64,000 nt of DNA from Lactobacillales bacterium (GTDB lineage: Bacteria; Bacillota; Bacilli; Lactobacillales; Streptococcaceae): the NCBI GenBank assembly GCA_031261705.1, contig JAISJD010000050.1:62001-126000 (forward strand), written 5' to 3'. The notes under the pieces were generated by a model. It had not been told where the DNA came from, did no database searches, and saw only the letters and a program-made list of their open reading frames with translations. The position numbers and the translations under genes were made by a program. Position 1 is the stretch's first letter. Each line of letters begins with the position of its first letter. Positions 29,270 through 37,416 of this stretch are shown in pieces.

Positions 29270-29284
29270 ATAAATTTATGATAA
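29270..29284 (-). promoter_or_regulatory. Possible PerR box upstream of ahpC
   Basis: TTATCATAAATTTAT on the minus strand agrees with 10 of 14 defined positions of the PerR consensus (TTATAATNATTATAA). The region is AT-rich, so a chance match is possible. Confidence 0.3.
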
Positions 29285-29358
29285 GATTCTTTTAGCCATA
29301 AGTAAAATAACAATTTATTATGTGAAAATCAGATTTCAAAATGGATAAACATAAGGTT

Positions 29359-30330
29359 CTATTTCACACTTTCCAGCCAGATTTTTTTGAAGAATACTAG
29401 ATAATGAACAAGCACATATAAAACAATGATGCAGGCTATTCCTGTCTCAACTACTGCTAAACGATTTAAAACAGAAAACAAGATGGAACCTGCTGAAATC
29501 TGTTTCGTTGCAGTCGTAATTGCCATCGCTGAGATCACCATTGGAAATGTAAACGCCGCATAGCTTGGATAAAAAGGCAAGTGCAAACTTTTCTTCACTC
29601 GACTTAAAATAAATAGTTTGATAATTCTAGTAAAGATAAACAAATATAAAACTTGAGACAGTGCTAGTAATAAAAATAGCAAGAACGAATTAGGACTAGG
29701 AAATGCCTTTAAATAACCAGTCAGCTCTAAAGAACCCGGTGCCGCAATAATGGTAATCAACGGTAGCGTTGGATTCGGCATGTTTTTCACCCGGAATACT
29801 CGGTGAATAATCATTGGCAACAGAAGAAGATAGAAAAATAATCCTATCCAAAAATTTATCTGACCGAAAAGAACAGAATAATTAGGACTTGTCACTGCGA
29901 TTACTCCTAAGCCAACAAATACAATAAACCAGCTTGGATAGAGATGTTCAATCGTCACATTAGGTTTAATCAAAAAATTATAGACGAAATAAAACATCAA
30001 ACAATAATGAAGCACAATCGCAACAAACCATATAATTTTAGCCACAAGCGCTAAAGAGGGAATTGGGTAAATATACGTTGTTAGCACCATCGTTCCCATA
30101 GTAAATGTAGGAGATACCGAAGCAACAATCGGGTCTGCTAAGGTATCTTTTACATGTCTGAAAGTCAATAAAATTTTGGATAACACAAGGAGGAAAATAA
30201 TTGCGGCAATCACACCGCAAATATTCCCCAGTAGAAATAAATTGTAACTCTTTAACAAATTTCCCAAAGAGGCTAACCCCAACATTAACCCACAAATAGG
30301 AATAGGTACTTTTTTAAGAAAATTTTTCAA
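29359..30330 (-). CDS. TDT-family (TehA/SLAC1-like) transporter
   Basis: An integral membrane protein with about ten spans, of the tellurite-resistance/dicarboxylate transporter family that includes TehA, malic-acid permeases and plant SLAC1 anion channels. The GLMLGLASLGNLL segment near the N-terminus is typical. A TTG at 30330 with a GAGAGAAG site is my preferred start (323 residues); a TTG at 30369 is also in frame but lacks a ribosome site. It is 65 bp after the lactate-dehydrogenase-like gene on the same strand, so it may export or import the same 2-hydroxy or keto acid. Substrate inferred only. Confidence 0.75.
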   Translation of the reverse strand: MKNFLKKVPIPICGLMLGLASLGNLLKSYNLFLLGNICGVIAAIIFLLVLSKILLTFRHVKDTLADPIVASVSPTFTMGTMVLTTYIYPIPSLALVAKIIWFVAIVLHYCLMFYFVYNFLIKPNVTIEHLYPSWFIVFVGLGVIAVTSPNYSVLFGQINFWIGLFFYLLLLPMIIHRVFRVKNMPNPTLPLITIIAAPGSLELTGYLKAFPSPNSFLLFLLLALSQVLYLFIFTRIIKLFILSRVKKSLHLPFYPSYAAFTFPMVISAMAITTATKQISAGSILFSVLNRLAVVETGIACIIVLYVLVHYLVFFKKIWLESVK

Positions 30331-30395
30331 TAGACTTCTCTCTTTCTTTTTAAGAATACATAATAACAACTTTTTTTGAAGTTTCTATTAAAAAA

Positions 30396-31346
30396 TTAAC
30401 TCAAGTCCACAGATTGAATCACACTTCTAAGCTTTTCAACGGAAGTTTTAAATTGTTTTCTTTCATTTGCATCAATCGAAAGCTCAATAATTTCTCGAAC
30501 ACCTGATTGATTGACCACAGAGGGAACCCCCGTAAATATATCTTTTTCTCCATATTCCCCATTTAAGTAGGCTGAAACAGGTAAAACAGATTGTTCATTA
30601 TTTAAAATAGCTTTAACAATTCTAGCAATGCTCATGCCAATACCGTAATAGGTTGCTTGTTTCCGGTCAATAATTTCATAAGCGGCGTTTTTTACTTTGT
30701 CTGCCAAAACTGTTAAATCTTCCACATTTAAGCGATTATTTTTCACTATAAACTCTAAAATAGGTTTGCCTCCAACTGTTGTATGAGACCAAACTGCTAC
30801 CTCTGAATCCCCATGTTCCCCAATAATATAGCCATGAATACTCCGTGGATCGATTTTAAGCTTTGCGGCTAATTCTTTACGAAAACGGGTAGTATCTAAC
30901 GTTGTGCCCGTACCGATCACTCTACTACTTGGAAGACCAGATGTTTTCCAAGCAACGTAAGTCAACACATCTACTGGATTAGAAGCAACCACCAAAATCC
31001 CATCAAAACCTGAAGCCATCACCTCTTTGACAATAGACTTCATGATGCTAGCATTGATATCTACTAACTCTAAGCGCGTTTGTCCAGGCTTTTGATTCAC
31101 TCCTGCCGTGATAATAACTACATCTGCATCTTTACACTCTTCATAGCCTCCAGACCAAACATTCACATTTTCTTGCCCCCAAGCTACTCCATCTAAAAGA
31201 TCCAAAGCTTCTCCTTGCGCTTTTTCTTGATTCACATCAATTAAAACTAGCTCATTGATAATCCCTTGGTTAATCATTGAATAAGCAATACTCGCTCCAA
31301 CTAATCCAGTTCCTACAACAACAACTTTTCTACTCGTTTTTTTCAC
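30396..31346 (-). CDS. ldh: L-lactate dehydrogenase-like 2-hydroxyacid dehydrogenase
   Basis: An NAD-dependent dehydrogenase of the LDH/MDH fold. It has the Rossmann loop VVGTGLVGASIAY, the substrate loop NQKPGQTRLELV with the specificity Gln and active-site Arg, and the catalytic histidine in GEHGDSEV. The Gln points to lactate or a related 2-hydroxyacid and not malate. Start: the GTG at 31355 overlaps the GAGGTGA ribosome site, so the GTG at 31346 is preferred (316 residues). The TDT transporter downstream and divergent LysR gene suggest a regulated, specialised enzyme, not necessarily the main fermentative LDH; L-2-hydroxyisocaproate dehydrogenase is an alternative. Confidence 0.85.
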   Translation of the reverse strand: MKKTSRKVVVVGTGLVGASIAYSMINQGIINELVLIDVNQEKAQGEALDLLDGVAWGQENVNVWSGGYEECKDADVVIITAGVNQKPGQTRLELVDINASIMKSIVKEVMASGFDGILVVASNPVDVLTYVAWKTSGLPSSRVIGTGTTLDTTRFRKELAAKLKIDPRSIHGYIIGEHGDSEVAVWSHTTVGGKPILEFIVKNNRLNVEDLTVLADKVKNAAYEIIDRKQATYYGIGMSIARIVKAILNNEQSVLPVSAYLNGEYGEKDIFTGVPSVVNQSGVREIIELSIDANERKQFKTSVEKLRSVIQSVDLS

Positions 31347-31406
31347 ACGACTCACCTCATTAATAATTTTGTACGTTTTCCTAAAACTATTATAAGTCGT
31401 TTCCTA

Positions 31407-31435
31407 TTGTTTTTGAAATAAATAGTTGTTATACT
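31407..31435 (+). promoter_or_regulatory. Promoter of the divergent LysR gene, with inverted ATAG/CTAT
   Basis: TTGTTT (31407-31412), a 17-bp spacer and TATACT (31430-31435) with a preceding TG form a good promoter. ATAG (31422-31425) and CTAT (31438-31441) are an inverted pair overlapping it, a plausible LysR-type site. On the other strand TATAAT (31394-31389) is a plausible -10 for the dehydrogenase gene. Confidence 0.5.
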
Positions 31436-31467
31436 TACTATTAATTAAATTAATGGAAGTGCTCACT

Positions 31468-32298
31468 ATGTTTAAATTACTACAAACTTTTCGCATTGTT
31501 TATGAAACAAGAAATTTTTCTCAAAGTGCAGAAATTCTATTTTTATCTCAACCGTCCGTCTCCCATCAAATAAAACAGCTTGAAAATGAGCTAGGAATAA
31601 CATTATTTCAGCGAAACGGCAGACAAGAAATCGTTGCCACTAAGCAAGCGGATATTCTTTATCAACATGTTTTAAATTTATTAGAGGATTGGCAGCAAAC
31701 AGTTAGTGAATTAAATCATGAAATCAATCAGCAGGAACTTTGTCGTATCGTGGCTTCTCATACCTTTTCTAACTACTGTTTGCCAAAATTAATGAAACAA
31801 TTAGTAGAAAAATTTCCAGAGATTTCCTTTGAAATAGAAATGCAAAATTCTCTTGAAGTATTAGAAAAAGTAGCAGAACACAAGGCAGATATTGGTTTCA
31901 TGGAAAAACCTCTAACAACCGAGGGAATCAAACGATACTCCATTTTAAAAGACCAATTAGTTTTAGCGGGGAAAAAGTCAGCAAATCTTTGGCTTGTCCG
32001 AGAAGAAACTTCTGGCGTTTTCTATTATACAAAACGATATTTTAACGAACATAACCTAACTGTACCAACTATGGAAATTAAAAACAATGAGATAATTGTC
32101 GCTATGCTAGCGGAAGGAATTGGGCGGTCTATCCTTTCGAAACGGGCAGTACCAGAAAACGTTGACTACGAAGAATTATCTCCAAGCTATCAACGAGACT
32201 TTTATTTTATCCAAAGAAATCATTTAACTTCTATTAAGATGAATCAGGTTACACGGTTTATTCTTGATTATTATGAGGGAGAAGAGATTAATAATTAA
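31468..32298 (+). CDS. LysR-family transcriptional regulator
   Basis: A LysR-type regulator: N-terminal winged helix-turn-helix (FRIVYETRNFSQSAEILFLSQPSVSHQIKQLE, about residues 7-38 of the protein) and a C-terminal periplasmic-binding-like effector domain. The frame is open from 31426, but the ATG at 31468 with a GGAAGTG site gives the standard start (276 residues). It is divergent from the dehydrogenase-transporter pair and most likely controls it in response to a small organic acid. A shared terminator follows. Confidence 0.88.
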   Translation: MFKLLQTFRIVYETRNFSQSAEILFLSQPSVSHQIKQLENELGITLFQRNGRQEIVATKQADILYQHVLNLLEDWQQTVSELNHEINQQELCRIVASHTFSNYCLPKLMKQLVEKFPEISFEIEMQNSLEVLEKVAEHKADIGFMEKPLTTEGIKRYSILKDQLVLAGKKSANLWLVREETSGVFYYTKRYFNEHNLTVPTMEIKNNEIIVAMLAEGIGRSILSKRAVPENVDYEELSPSYQRDFYFIQRNHLTSIKMNQVTRFILDYYEGEEINN

Positions 32299-32379
32299 TA
32301 ATATAAAGAGGAGTGAGTCATAGATAAGCTTCATACTCTATAATTTTTTATGAATTTTTCTGCACCTTTTCAAAGAATC

Positions 32380-32408
32380 AAAAAAAGCGACCTTAGCCGC
32401 TTTTTTTT
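32380..32408. terminator. Bidirectional terminator
   Basis: AAAAAAGCG (32381-32389) pairs with CGCTTTTTT (32398-32406) around an 8-nt loop. It lies between the converging LysR and AraC genes. Confidence 0.8.
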
Positions 32409-32414
32409 GCCCAA

Positions 32415-34748
32415 CTAATATAAAATAGGCGTCAATTCTAGCAACACTACCCCATTTGTATCTATGGTTGTGTAATAGTGAAACTCGTCATCAATTTCAA
32501 TATCAAAAGCACTGATTTTTGGACGGGTCATTTGAGCTATATAGTTTTGGGTTTCTAAATCAAGAGTTTCCGCCTTTCTAAACTCTTCATAGGAATAAAA
32601 CAGGGCGCCGTTATGCCGATTCAATTCTATTTGCTTTACTCGGTAACGGTGAGGCTTCATCATGCATATCTCTAGGTCATAGGTCACTGTCTGGCTTTCC
32701 AAAAATGTTTCCTCTGAAGAAAGGTGAGGATCAAAATAATTGGTGTTCCAAATTAATAGCTGATATTTCCCATGATTATAGGTTAATACATATTCTTCTC
32801 CCCTCGCCACTATCCTCCCCTGTAAACGTCTTGTCATCTGGAGACAAAAATAAGCAGGACGCTTACTTCCATAATAATGAAACAGCTCCAACCCATCATT
32901 TTTCATCTTTCTTTGCGACTTGTATTCCTCATAAATCACCATATCTAACCAAAAGCCGTAACCCGAAACTAACAAATCTAGCTTTAAAATATCTTTCAAG
33001 ATAATCGCTCCACGGAAAAATGTTCCATTGGTGATTCTTGTTATGCCAGTCAATGTATTCCAATCCGTCAAAAATAACGGTAAATCAAGATCATACTCTT
33101 TCAACTTATGCTTGATATGAAATACTTTGTTTATTACATACTGATGATAATTTTCTAAATTTACAAAAAGCTCTCTTGTTTCATTAAAAATATAATTTGG
33201 CTCTGCAGTGAACGTCAAAAATTCACATTTTGAAGCAATTTCTTCGTAGAAAAACTGCTGCTCTTTCTGATGGTTTTCATCAAAAAATGGGTCCCCCAGT
33301 GGAATTTCCGCTCCAAGAGAAATTGGAATTGACGCTGCCAAAAGTAGCTCATGGAAATTTAAAAATTCCGCAAAGGTTGACTGACAGCTTTCTCCATCAA
33401 AAATACAATTCATTTTCCACTCGGTAAAATGATTGAAGTCAAATTGATTTTGCATATGACGGAAAAAATCTCTATGGATTCTTTTCACTCTTTCTGTAAG
33501 CTGCTGATATTTTGTCAAAGAAAAATGGAAAAAAAGGGCAATATTTACTTCTCTTAAAAACTCTAAAATCAACTCTAATCGTTCAAAAGAAGGAAATGAA
33601 TTAAGTCTAGTCTCTTGATGAATCCCCACAGAAAGAGGCGTCTCATCAAATAACGCATCAACACTAACATATTGAATAGTTACTGTCTTTTTTAGTTCCA
33701 AAATTTCGTCCTGTATTCTCTTTGAAGAAAGGTACTCTAATCTTCCAACATGAACAATCACTTGTCCCATTTTTCGTTCGACTCCTATAGGTTCTGCAGT
33801 AATCTGAAGCTTCTTATTTTTAGAAAAAATATCAGTAGTCTGCGTTTCTTCTAAGGGAACTTGTGCATACTCATATAGTGCCATCAAAATTTCCTTAGAC
33901 ATTGGTATATGGTCTATTTCTTCTATTTTTTCGGGTCGTGATTTCTCCGTGCGTTCCAGATGATTCATGCGATAAGTCACAGGAGACTCTCCAAAGACCT
34001 TCTTAAACCGCTGACGGTACGTCTTACTATTACTAAATCCGTTATTCAAGGCGATTTGCTCGATACTTTTCTTTGAATAAAGAAGTTCATTCACACTGTG
34101 TTTCACACAAATAGCCCCTACATATGTCGAAAAATAAGTTCCTGTTTCCTTTTTGAAAAATTTCGACAATGCCGATTCTGACATGAAAAAATGCTCTGCC
34201 ACTTCTAAAAGAGGCACTCCCTCTTGAAAATGTTCCTCTATATATTCCAGTATCTCTCGAAGCTTGATATTCTCTGATAACTTCCCCTGCTCAGTTTCTT
34301 TTTGAAAATACTGTATCAAAGTCAAGATAATCTGGCAGAGTGCCAAGGTTTGTTTTAATGTCTTAGAGGACTCATTGCTAAAATCTATTAAACAAAGTTC
34401 TGCCACTTGCTTTCTTAAAGAAGCGAGAATATTCATCTTTCCATGAGTCAATTGCTTGGATAGGCATTCAAATTTCGTATGAAAAAAAGAAGGAAACTGA
34501 CTCGCAAAAAATAAATTATTAATTTTTAATTCTAAAAATAAGCACTGCTTCTGAAAATTCAACGCTAGTTCGACATTTTCATTTGCATTTATGACAAAAA
34601 TATCCCCTGCTGTACGTAAAAAGGAAGCCTCCTCCGTGTTCACTACCAGCTGACCTTTAAGGACAATGAAAATCGTTGTTTCGGTATATAAGTTTTTCTC
34701 TTTTTTCTCTAATGTTCGATAATCTATCTGATAATTTCCATTATTCAT
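32415..34748 (-). CDS. AraC-family regulator fused to a GH39 (beta-xylosidase)-like domain
   Basis: A 777-residue fusion. Residues 1-130 form a cupin-like sensor domain. The AraC helix-turn-helix pair lies at about 165-262 (VPLLEVAEHFFMSESALSKF, then IEQIALNNGFSNSKTYRQRF). The C-terminal 500 residues resemble GH39 beta-xylosidases, as in known AraC-GH39 fusions of streptococci and enterococci. The equivalents of the catalytic residues look altered: the region expected to read W-N-E-P reads FTEWKMN, and the nucleophile segment reads LFLTDWNT with Asp in place of Glu. A sugar-sensing role seems more likely than catalysis. No sugar genes lie beside it; the divergent M20 peptidase is 211 bp away. 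Confidence 0.85.
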   Translation of the reverse strand: MNNGNYQIDYRTLEKKEKNLYTETTIFIVLKGQLVVNTEEASFLRTAGDIFVINANENVELALNFQKQCLFLELKINNLFFASQFPSFFHTKFECLSKQLTHGKMNILASLRKQVAELCLIDFSNESSKTLKQTLALCQIILTLIQYFQKETEQGKLSENIKLREILEYIEEHFQEGVPLLEVAEHFFMSESALSKFFKKETGTYFSTYVGAICVKHSVNELLYSKKSIEQIALNNGFSNSKTYRQRFKKVFGESPVTYRMNHLERTEKSRPEKIEEIDHIPMSKEILMALYEYAQVPLEETQTTDIFSKNKKLQITAEPIGVERKMGQVIVHVGRLEYLSSKRIQDEILELKKTVTIQYVSVDALFDETPLSVGIHQETRLNSFPSFERLELILEFLREVNIALFFHFSLTKYQQLTERVKRIHRDFFRHMQNQFDFNHFTEWKMNCIFDGESCQSTFAEFLNFHELLLAASIPISLGAEIPLGDPFFDENHQKEQQFFYEEIASKCEFLTFTAEPNYIFNETRELFVNLENYHQYVINKVFHIKHKLKEYDLDLPLFLTDWNTLTGITRITNGTFFRGAIILKDILKLDLLVSGYGFWLDMVIYEEYKSQRKMKNDGLELFHYYGSKRPAYFCLQMTRRLQGRIVARGEEYVLTYNHGKYQLLIWNTNYFDPHLSSEETFLESQTVTYDLEICMMKPHRYRVKQIELNRHNGALFYSYEEFRKAETLDLETQNYIAQMTRPKISAFDIEIDDEFHYYTTIDTNGVVLLELTPILY

Positions 34749-34915
34749 TCCATTCCTCCTCCATTCTTTTAATTTTCCTCATTATATCATCTGAAAATAA
34801 AACATCGTTTCTTTATAAGGGATTTATTTTCCGTTCTCTTTCTTCTTAAATTTTTAACTTAAATTATGAAAATAAACGCATTGCCTGGTAAAACATATGG
34901 TATAAACTGAATTTA

Positions 34916-34933
34916 ACATACAATTTTGTATGT
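34916..34933 (+). promoter_or_regulatory. Inverted repeat in the M20 peptidase leader
   Basis: ACATACAA and TTGTATGT are perfect 8-bp arms separated by TT, lying just after a TATAAA box (34911-34916 region) and 26 bp before the start codon. It could be an operator near +1 or a small stem in the leader. Confidence 0.45.
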
Positions 34934-34959
34934 AATGATGATAAAGGGGTGTTTCAATT

Positions 34960-36105
34960 ATGAACAATCAAGAAGCATTAGATTTATTAAAAGAAGTTGT
35001 CAAAATCAAGAGTGTCTTAGGAAACGAAAAATTAGTGGCTGATAAATTACAAGCAGTCCTTGAAAAATATGATATTCCTTGCGAGCAAGTAGAATATAGT
35101 AAAGGTCGAAACCAACTTGTTGCAACTTTGAAAGGAACTGAAGAAGGCAAAACACTTGGACTTAGTGGACATATGGATGTGGTTCCAGTCGGCGAAGTTC
35201 CTTGGGATTTTGATCCGTTTGCTGCAATTGAAAAAGACGGTAACTTGTATGGCCGTGGCACTTGTGATATGAAATCTGGATTAGTTTCCTACGTTGTCGC
35301 TATGACTCGTTTAAAACAATCGGGTGCCAACTTTAAAGGAACCATCAAACTTCTTGCCACAGTCGGTGAAGAAACAAGTGCGATTGGTGCTGGTAAATTA
35401 GTCGATAAGGGCTATGCAGATGATTTAGACGCATTACTCATTGGCGAACCAACAAATATTGAAATTGGTGTTGCGCACAAAGGAGCATTATGGCCACGTA
35501 TTACAACTTTTGGTAAAACAGCTCATGGTTCTATGCCAAGTTTAGGAGTAAACGCGATTGAACACATGCTTCTTGTCCTTACAGCTTTCAAGAAAAAATT
35601 CAATTTTTCTTCCTCTGTTGATGATTTAGTAGGTGCTTCAACTTCAAGTATTGACGTTATTAATGGCGGAAACGGAACAAACGTCGTACCCGATAAATGT
35701 ACCGTTGAAATCGACATTCGTACCATAAAAGCACAAAATCATGAAGAAATTAAAAAACAATTTACCGAAATGCTAGATGAATTAACAAAAACGGTTCCAG
35801 ATTTTAAAGCAGAAGTGGAATTTATCAATGATTTACCTTCTATGCGAACAGAAGTTACTGACCCATTCACTGAATTAACTCAAAAAGTCGTTTCAGATGT
35901 TACTGGAACCCCATCAGAAACTTTTGGGTTAACAGGTTACACAGATGGTTCCCAATTTGAACGTGTCAACAAAGAATTTCCAATCTTAATTTTAGGACCT
36001 GGTGAAACAAAATACGCACACCAACCAAATGAATTTATTACTATTGATGATTTTTACAAAATGATTGATATTAATACGAAGATTGCTGAAGCGTTCTTAA
36101 AGTAA
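34960..36105 (+). CDS. M20-family metallopeptidase/deacylase (ArgE/DapE-like)
   Basis: A zinc-dependent hydrolase of the ArgE/DapE/CPG2 group. Metal ligands are visible in LGLSGHMDVVPVG (His, Asp), LYGRGTCDMKSG, VGEETSAIGAGKL (general base and ligand Glu), and the C-terminal KYAHQPNEF histidine; the dimerisation domain occupies about 180-290. At 381 residues it is complete, with an AAAGGGG site. Substrate is not certain: succinyl-diaminopimelate desuccinylase is the usual automatic label, but acetylornithine deacetylase or a peptide are equally open. It has its own promoter region and terminator. Confidence 0.88.
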   Translation: MNNQEALDLLKEVVKIKSVLGNEKLVADKLQAVLEKYDIPCEQVEYSKGRNQLVATLKGTEEGKTLGLSGHMDVVPVGEVPWDFDPFAAIEKDGNLYGRGTCDMKSGLVSYVVAMTRLKQSGANFKGTIKLLATVGEETSAIGAGKLVDKGYADDLDALLIGEPTNIEIGVAHKGALWPRITTFGKTAHGSMPSLGVNAIEHMLLVLTAFKKKFNFSSSVDDLVGASTSSIDVINGGNGTNVVPDKCTVEIDIRTIKAQNHEEIKKQFTEMLDELTKTVPDFKAEVEFINDLPSMRTEVTDPFTELTQKVVSDVTGTPSETFGLTGYTDGSQFERVNKEFPILILGPGETKYAHQPNEFITIDDFYKMIDINTKIAEAFLK

Positions 36106-36113
36106 TTCTGATT

Positions 36114-36146
36114 AGAAGTGGAGAAATTTTTCTCTGCTTCTTTTTT
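36114..36146 (+). terminator. Terminator after the M20 peptidase gene
   Basis: A 12-bp stem with two G-U pairs (AGAAGTGGAGAA with TTCTCTGCTTCT) around a short T-rich loop is followed by TTTTTT, 8 bp after the stop codon. Confidence 0.85.
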
Positions 36147-36168
36147 ATGCCGTAAAATCTAAGATGAA

Positions 36169-36201
36169 AAAACTAAGTGCAAATTTATGGCACTTAGTTT
36201 T
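36169..36201. terminator. Second hairpin, possibly bidirectional
   Basis: AAAACTAAGTGC pairs perfectly with GCACTTAGTTTT (12 bp) around a 9-nt loop. A-rich and T-rich flanks would let it stop transcription from either side. It lies just outside the left inverted repeat of the next element. Confidence 0.6.
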
Positions 36202-36219
36202 CTGATACTGTATTTAAGG

Positions 36220-36241
36220 CACCCTACTATGGGACGCTTAC
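36220..36241 (+). repeat. Left 22-bp inverted repeat
   Basis: Matches the reverse complement of 37138-37159 at 21 of 22 positions. Ends GGGACGCTTAC toward the interior. Confidence 0.85.
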
Positions 36242-36308
36242 CTCGTTTGTGGTATTTTTATTCAGATATATTTATTTGAAACAAATCAATACTTTTTCTC
36301 TTAACACA

Positions 36309-36827
36309 TTAGAAAGCAGCGACTAGATAACAAATCCCGCTTATCATGAAATAACATCCAACTAAGAATGCTAAAGTTAATGCTGAAGTCACAGGATTGA
36401 ATAGTAACACTATGCCGATAACGATACCCAAGATATTAATAATAATCATGAACCAATAATATCCTTTGCTGATTTCTTTGAAAGTACCTGAAATATATAA
36501 TCCCCAGATAGAATCAATAATAAACCAAGTTGCAAAGACATATGGTAGAGCTATAAGCCCAGCTTGCATGTTAAACAGTAAGAATATCCCAAAAATCAAA
36601 TCTAAAATCCCTAAAACAATTAAGGAAGTTGATTTTGTTCCAGTAAATTCTTTTAATTTGCTCCGTATGAACAATTCAAAAATCCCTTTAAGAATTGCCG
36701 CAATAGAGAAAAGCAATACGACAGCGACTAAATCACTTGCTGGATCTTGGAACGCTATTAGCGCAACAAAAATATAAAGCAATCCTAAAATAAAGTAGGA
36801 CCAACTAAATTTCTTTTCCTTTACCAT
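36309..36827 (-). CDS. HdeD/DUF308-family membrane protein
   Basis: A 172-residue membrane protein with six spans in three repeated pairs, the DUF308 pattern seen in E. coli HdeD (acid stress). Segments such as LLYIFVALIAFQDP and LIFGIFLLFNMQAGL are typical of the repeats. Its role in Firmicutes is unknown, though stress links are common. It lies inside the inverted-repeat segment and is preceded by a small gene in the same direction. Confidence 0.82.
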   Translation of the reverse strand: MVKEKKFSWSYFILGLLYIFVALIAFQDPASDLVAVVLLFSIAAILKGIFELFIRSKLKEFTGTKSTSLIVLGILDLIFGIFLLFNMQAGLIALPYVFATWFIIDSIWGLYISGTFKEISKGYYWFMIIINILGIVIGIVLLFNPVTSALTLAFLVGCYFMISGICYLVAAF

Positions 36828-36902
36828 AAAAAATCATCCTTCTTCTTCAAAAATATTTATTCAAAACATCTGACTAAACGAACAAATTTATAACCTATTC
36901 TT

Positions 36903-37100
36903 TTAAGATAATTTATTTTCAGAATAATTTAATTCTTTAAATAACACATTGAAGTTTTTAGTGTGCTTAAATTTATAACAAACCTTTTTTGCACACCGTG
37001 CCGCTTCATGTTTTTCAACTCCGTTATCAATTAACACTTGCTCAGTGATTGATTGCACAGTAGTTCCCAGTTTTTTTAATAATTCAGTTCCTCGTTCCAT
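36903..37100 (-). CDS. Uncharacterised 65-residue protein
   Basis: A small basic helical protein with a Cys-rich, Lys-rich middle (HEAARCAKKVCYKFKHT). No family recognised. The ATG at 37100 is preceded by AAGGA; an in-frame GTG is one codon earlier. It is 75 bp upstream of the HdeD-like gene, likely cotranscribed, and inside the inverted-repeat segment. Confidence 0.5.
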   Translation of the reverse strand: MERGTELLKKLGTTVQSITEQVLIDNGVEKHEAARCAKKVCYKFKHTKNFNVLFKELNYSENKLS

Positions 37101-37137
37101 CACTCACAGTCCTTTTTTACACAAACGCATGATTTTT

Positions 37138-37159
37138 GTAAGCGTCCCATAGTAAGGTG
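37138..37159 (-). repeat. Right 22-bp inverted repeat
   Basis: Reverse complement of the left repeat at 36220-36241 with a single mismatch. Begins GTAAGCGTCCCATAG on the plus strand. Confidence 0.85.
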
Positions 37160-37185
37160 ACTTTTAATTGCTAGCTAAAATCAAT

Positions 37186-37416
37186 TTAAGGTTGTATAAT
37201 TTTGTTAACTGTCCGTCCATTTCCTAACCGTATTGTAATTAATCTTGGATTGATTCGTAAGATTTTGGAATACAAAAATTGTATTTCTTTACCGACTTCA
37301 TTTTTAATAGTAAAGGGTAAATATTCCTCCTAAAATTCAAATTGAGCTTGTCATAATATATCCTTTTTTATTGGAGATAAGTCGACTAATTGAAGTGCTA
37401 ATCTATCCTCTTTTTA
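37186..37416 (-). pseudogene. Possible decayed continuation of the EEV-repeat gene
   Basis: In the same frame as the gene ending at 37417, the sequence after the TGA and TAA stops reads as protein-like segments (DRLALQLVDLSPIKKDIL, stop, QAQFEF, stop, then 47 codons containing FTIKNEVGKEIQFLYSK) to a TAA at 37186. This could be the remnant of a longer protein or a separate broken gene. It may also be chance in an AT-rich stretch. Confidence 0.25.

Larger units (their letters stand above)
36220..37159. mobile_element. Two-gene segment bounded by 22-bp inverted repeats (possible mobile insertion cassette)
   Basis: Positions 36220-36241 and 37138-37159 are reverse complements over 22 bp with one mismatch (CACCCTACTATGGGACGCTT... 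against CACCTTACTATGGGACGCTT...). Between them lie an HdeD-like gene and a 65-residue gene, both minus strand, and no transposase. Inside both ends CGTTTGTG recurs a few bases further in, hinting at a longer decayed repeat. This is the layout of a non-autonomous element carrying passenger genes. No target duplication could be fixed. It could instead be two unrelated insertion-sequence ends. Confidence 0.5.
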
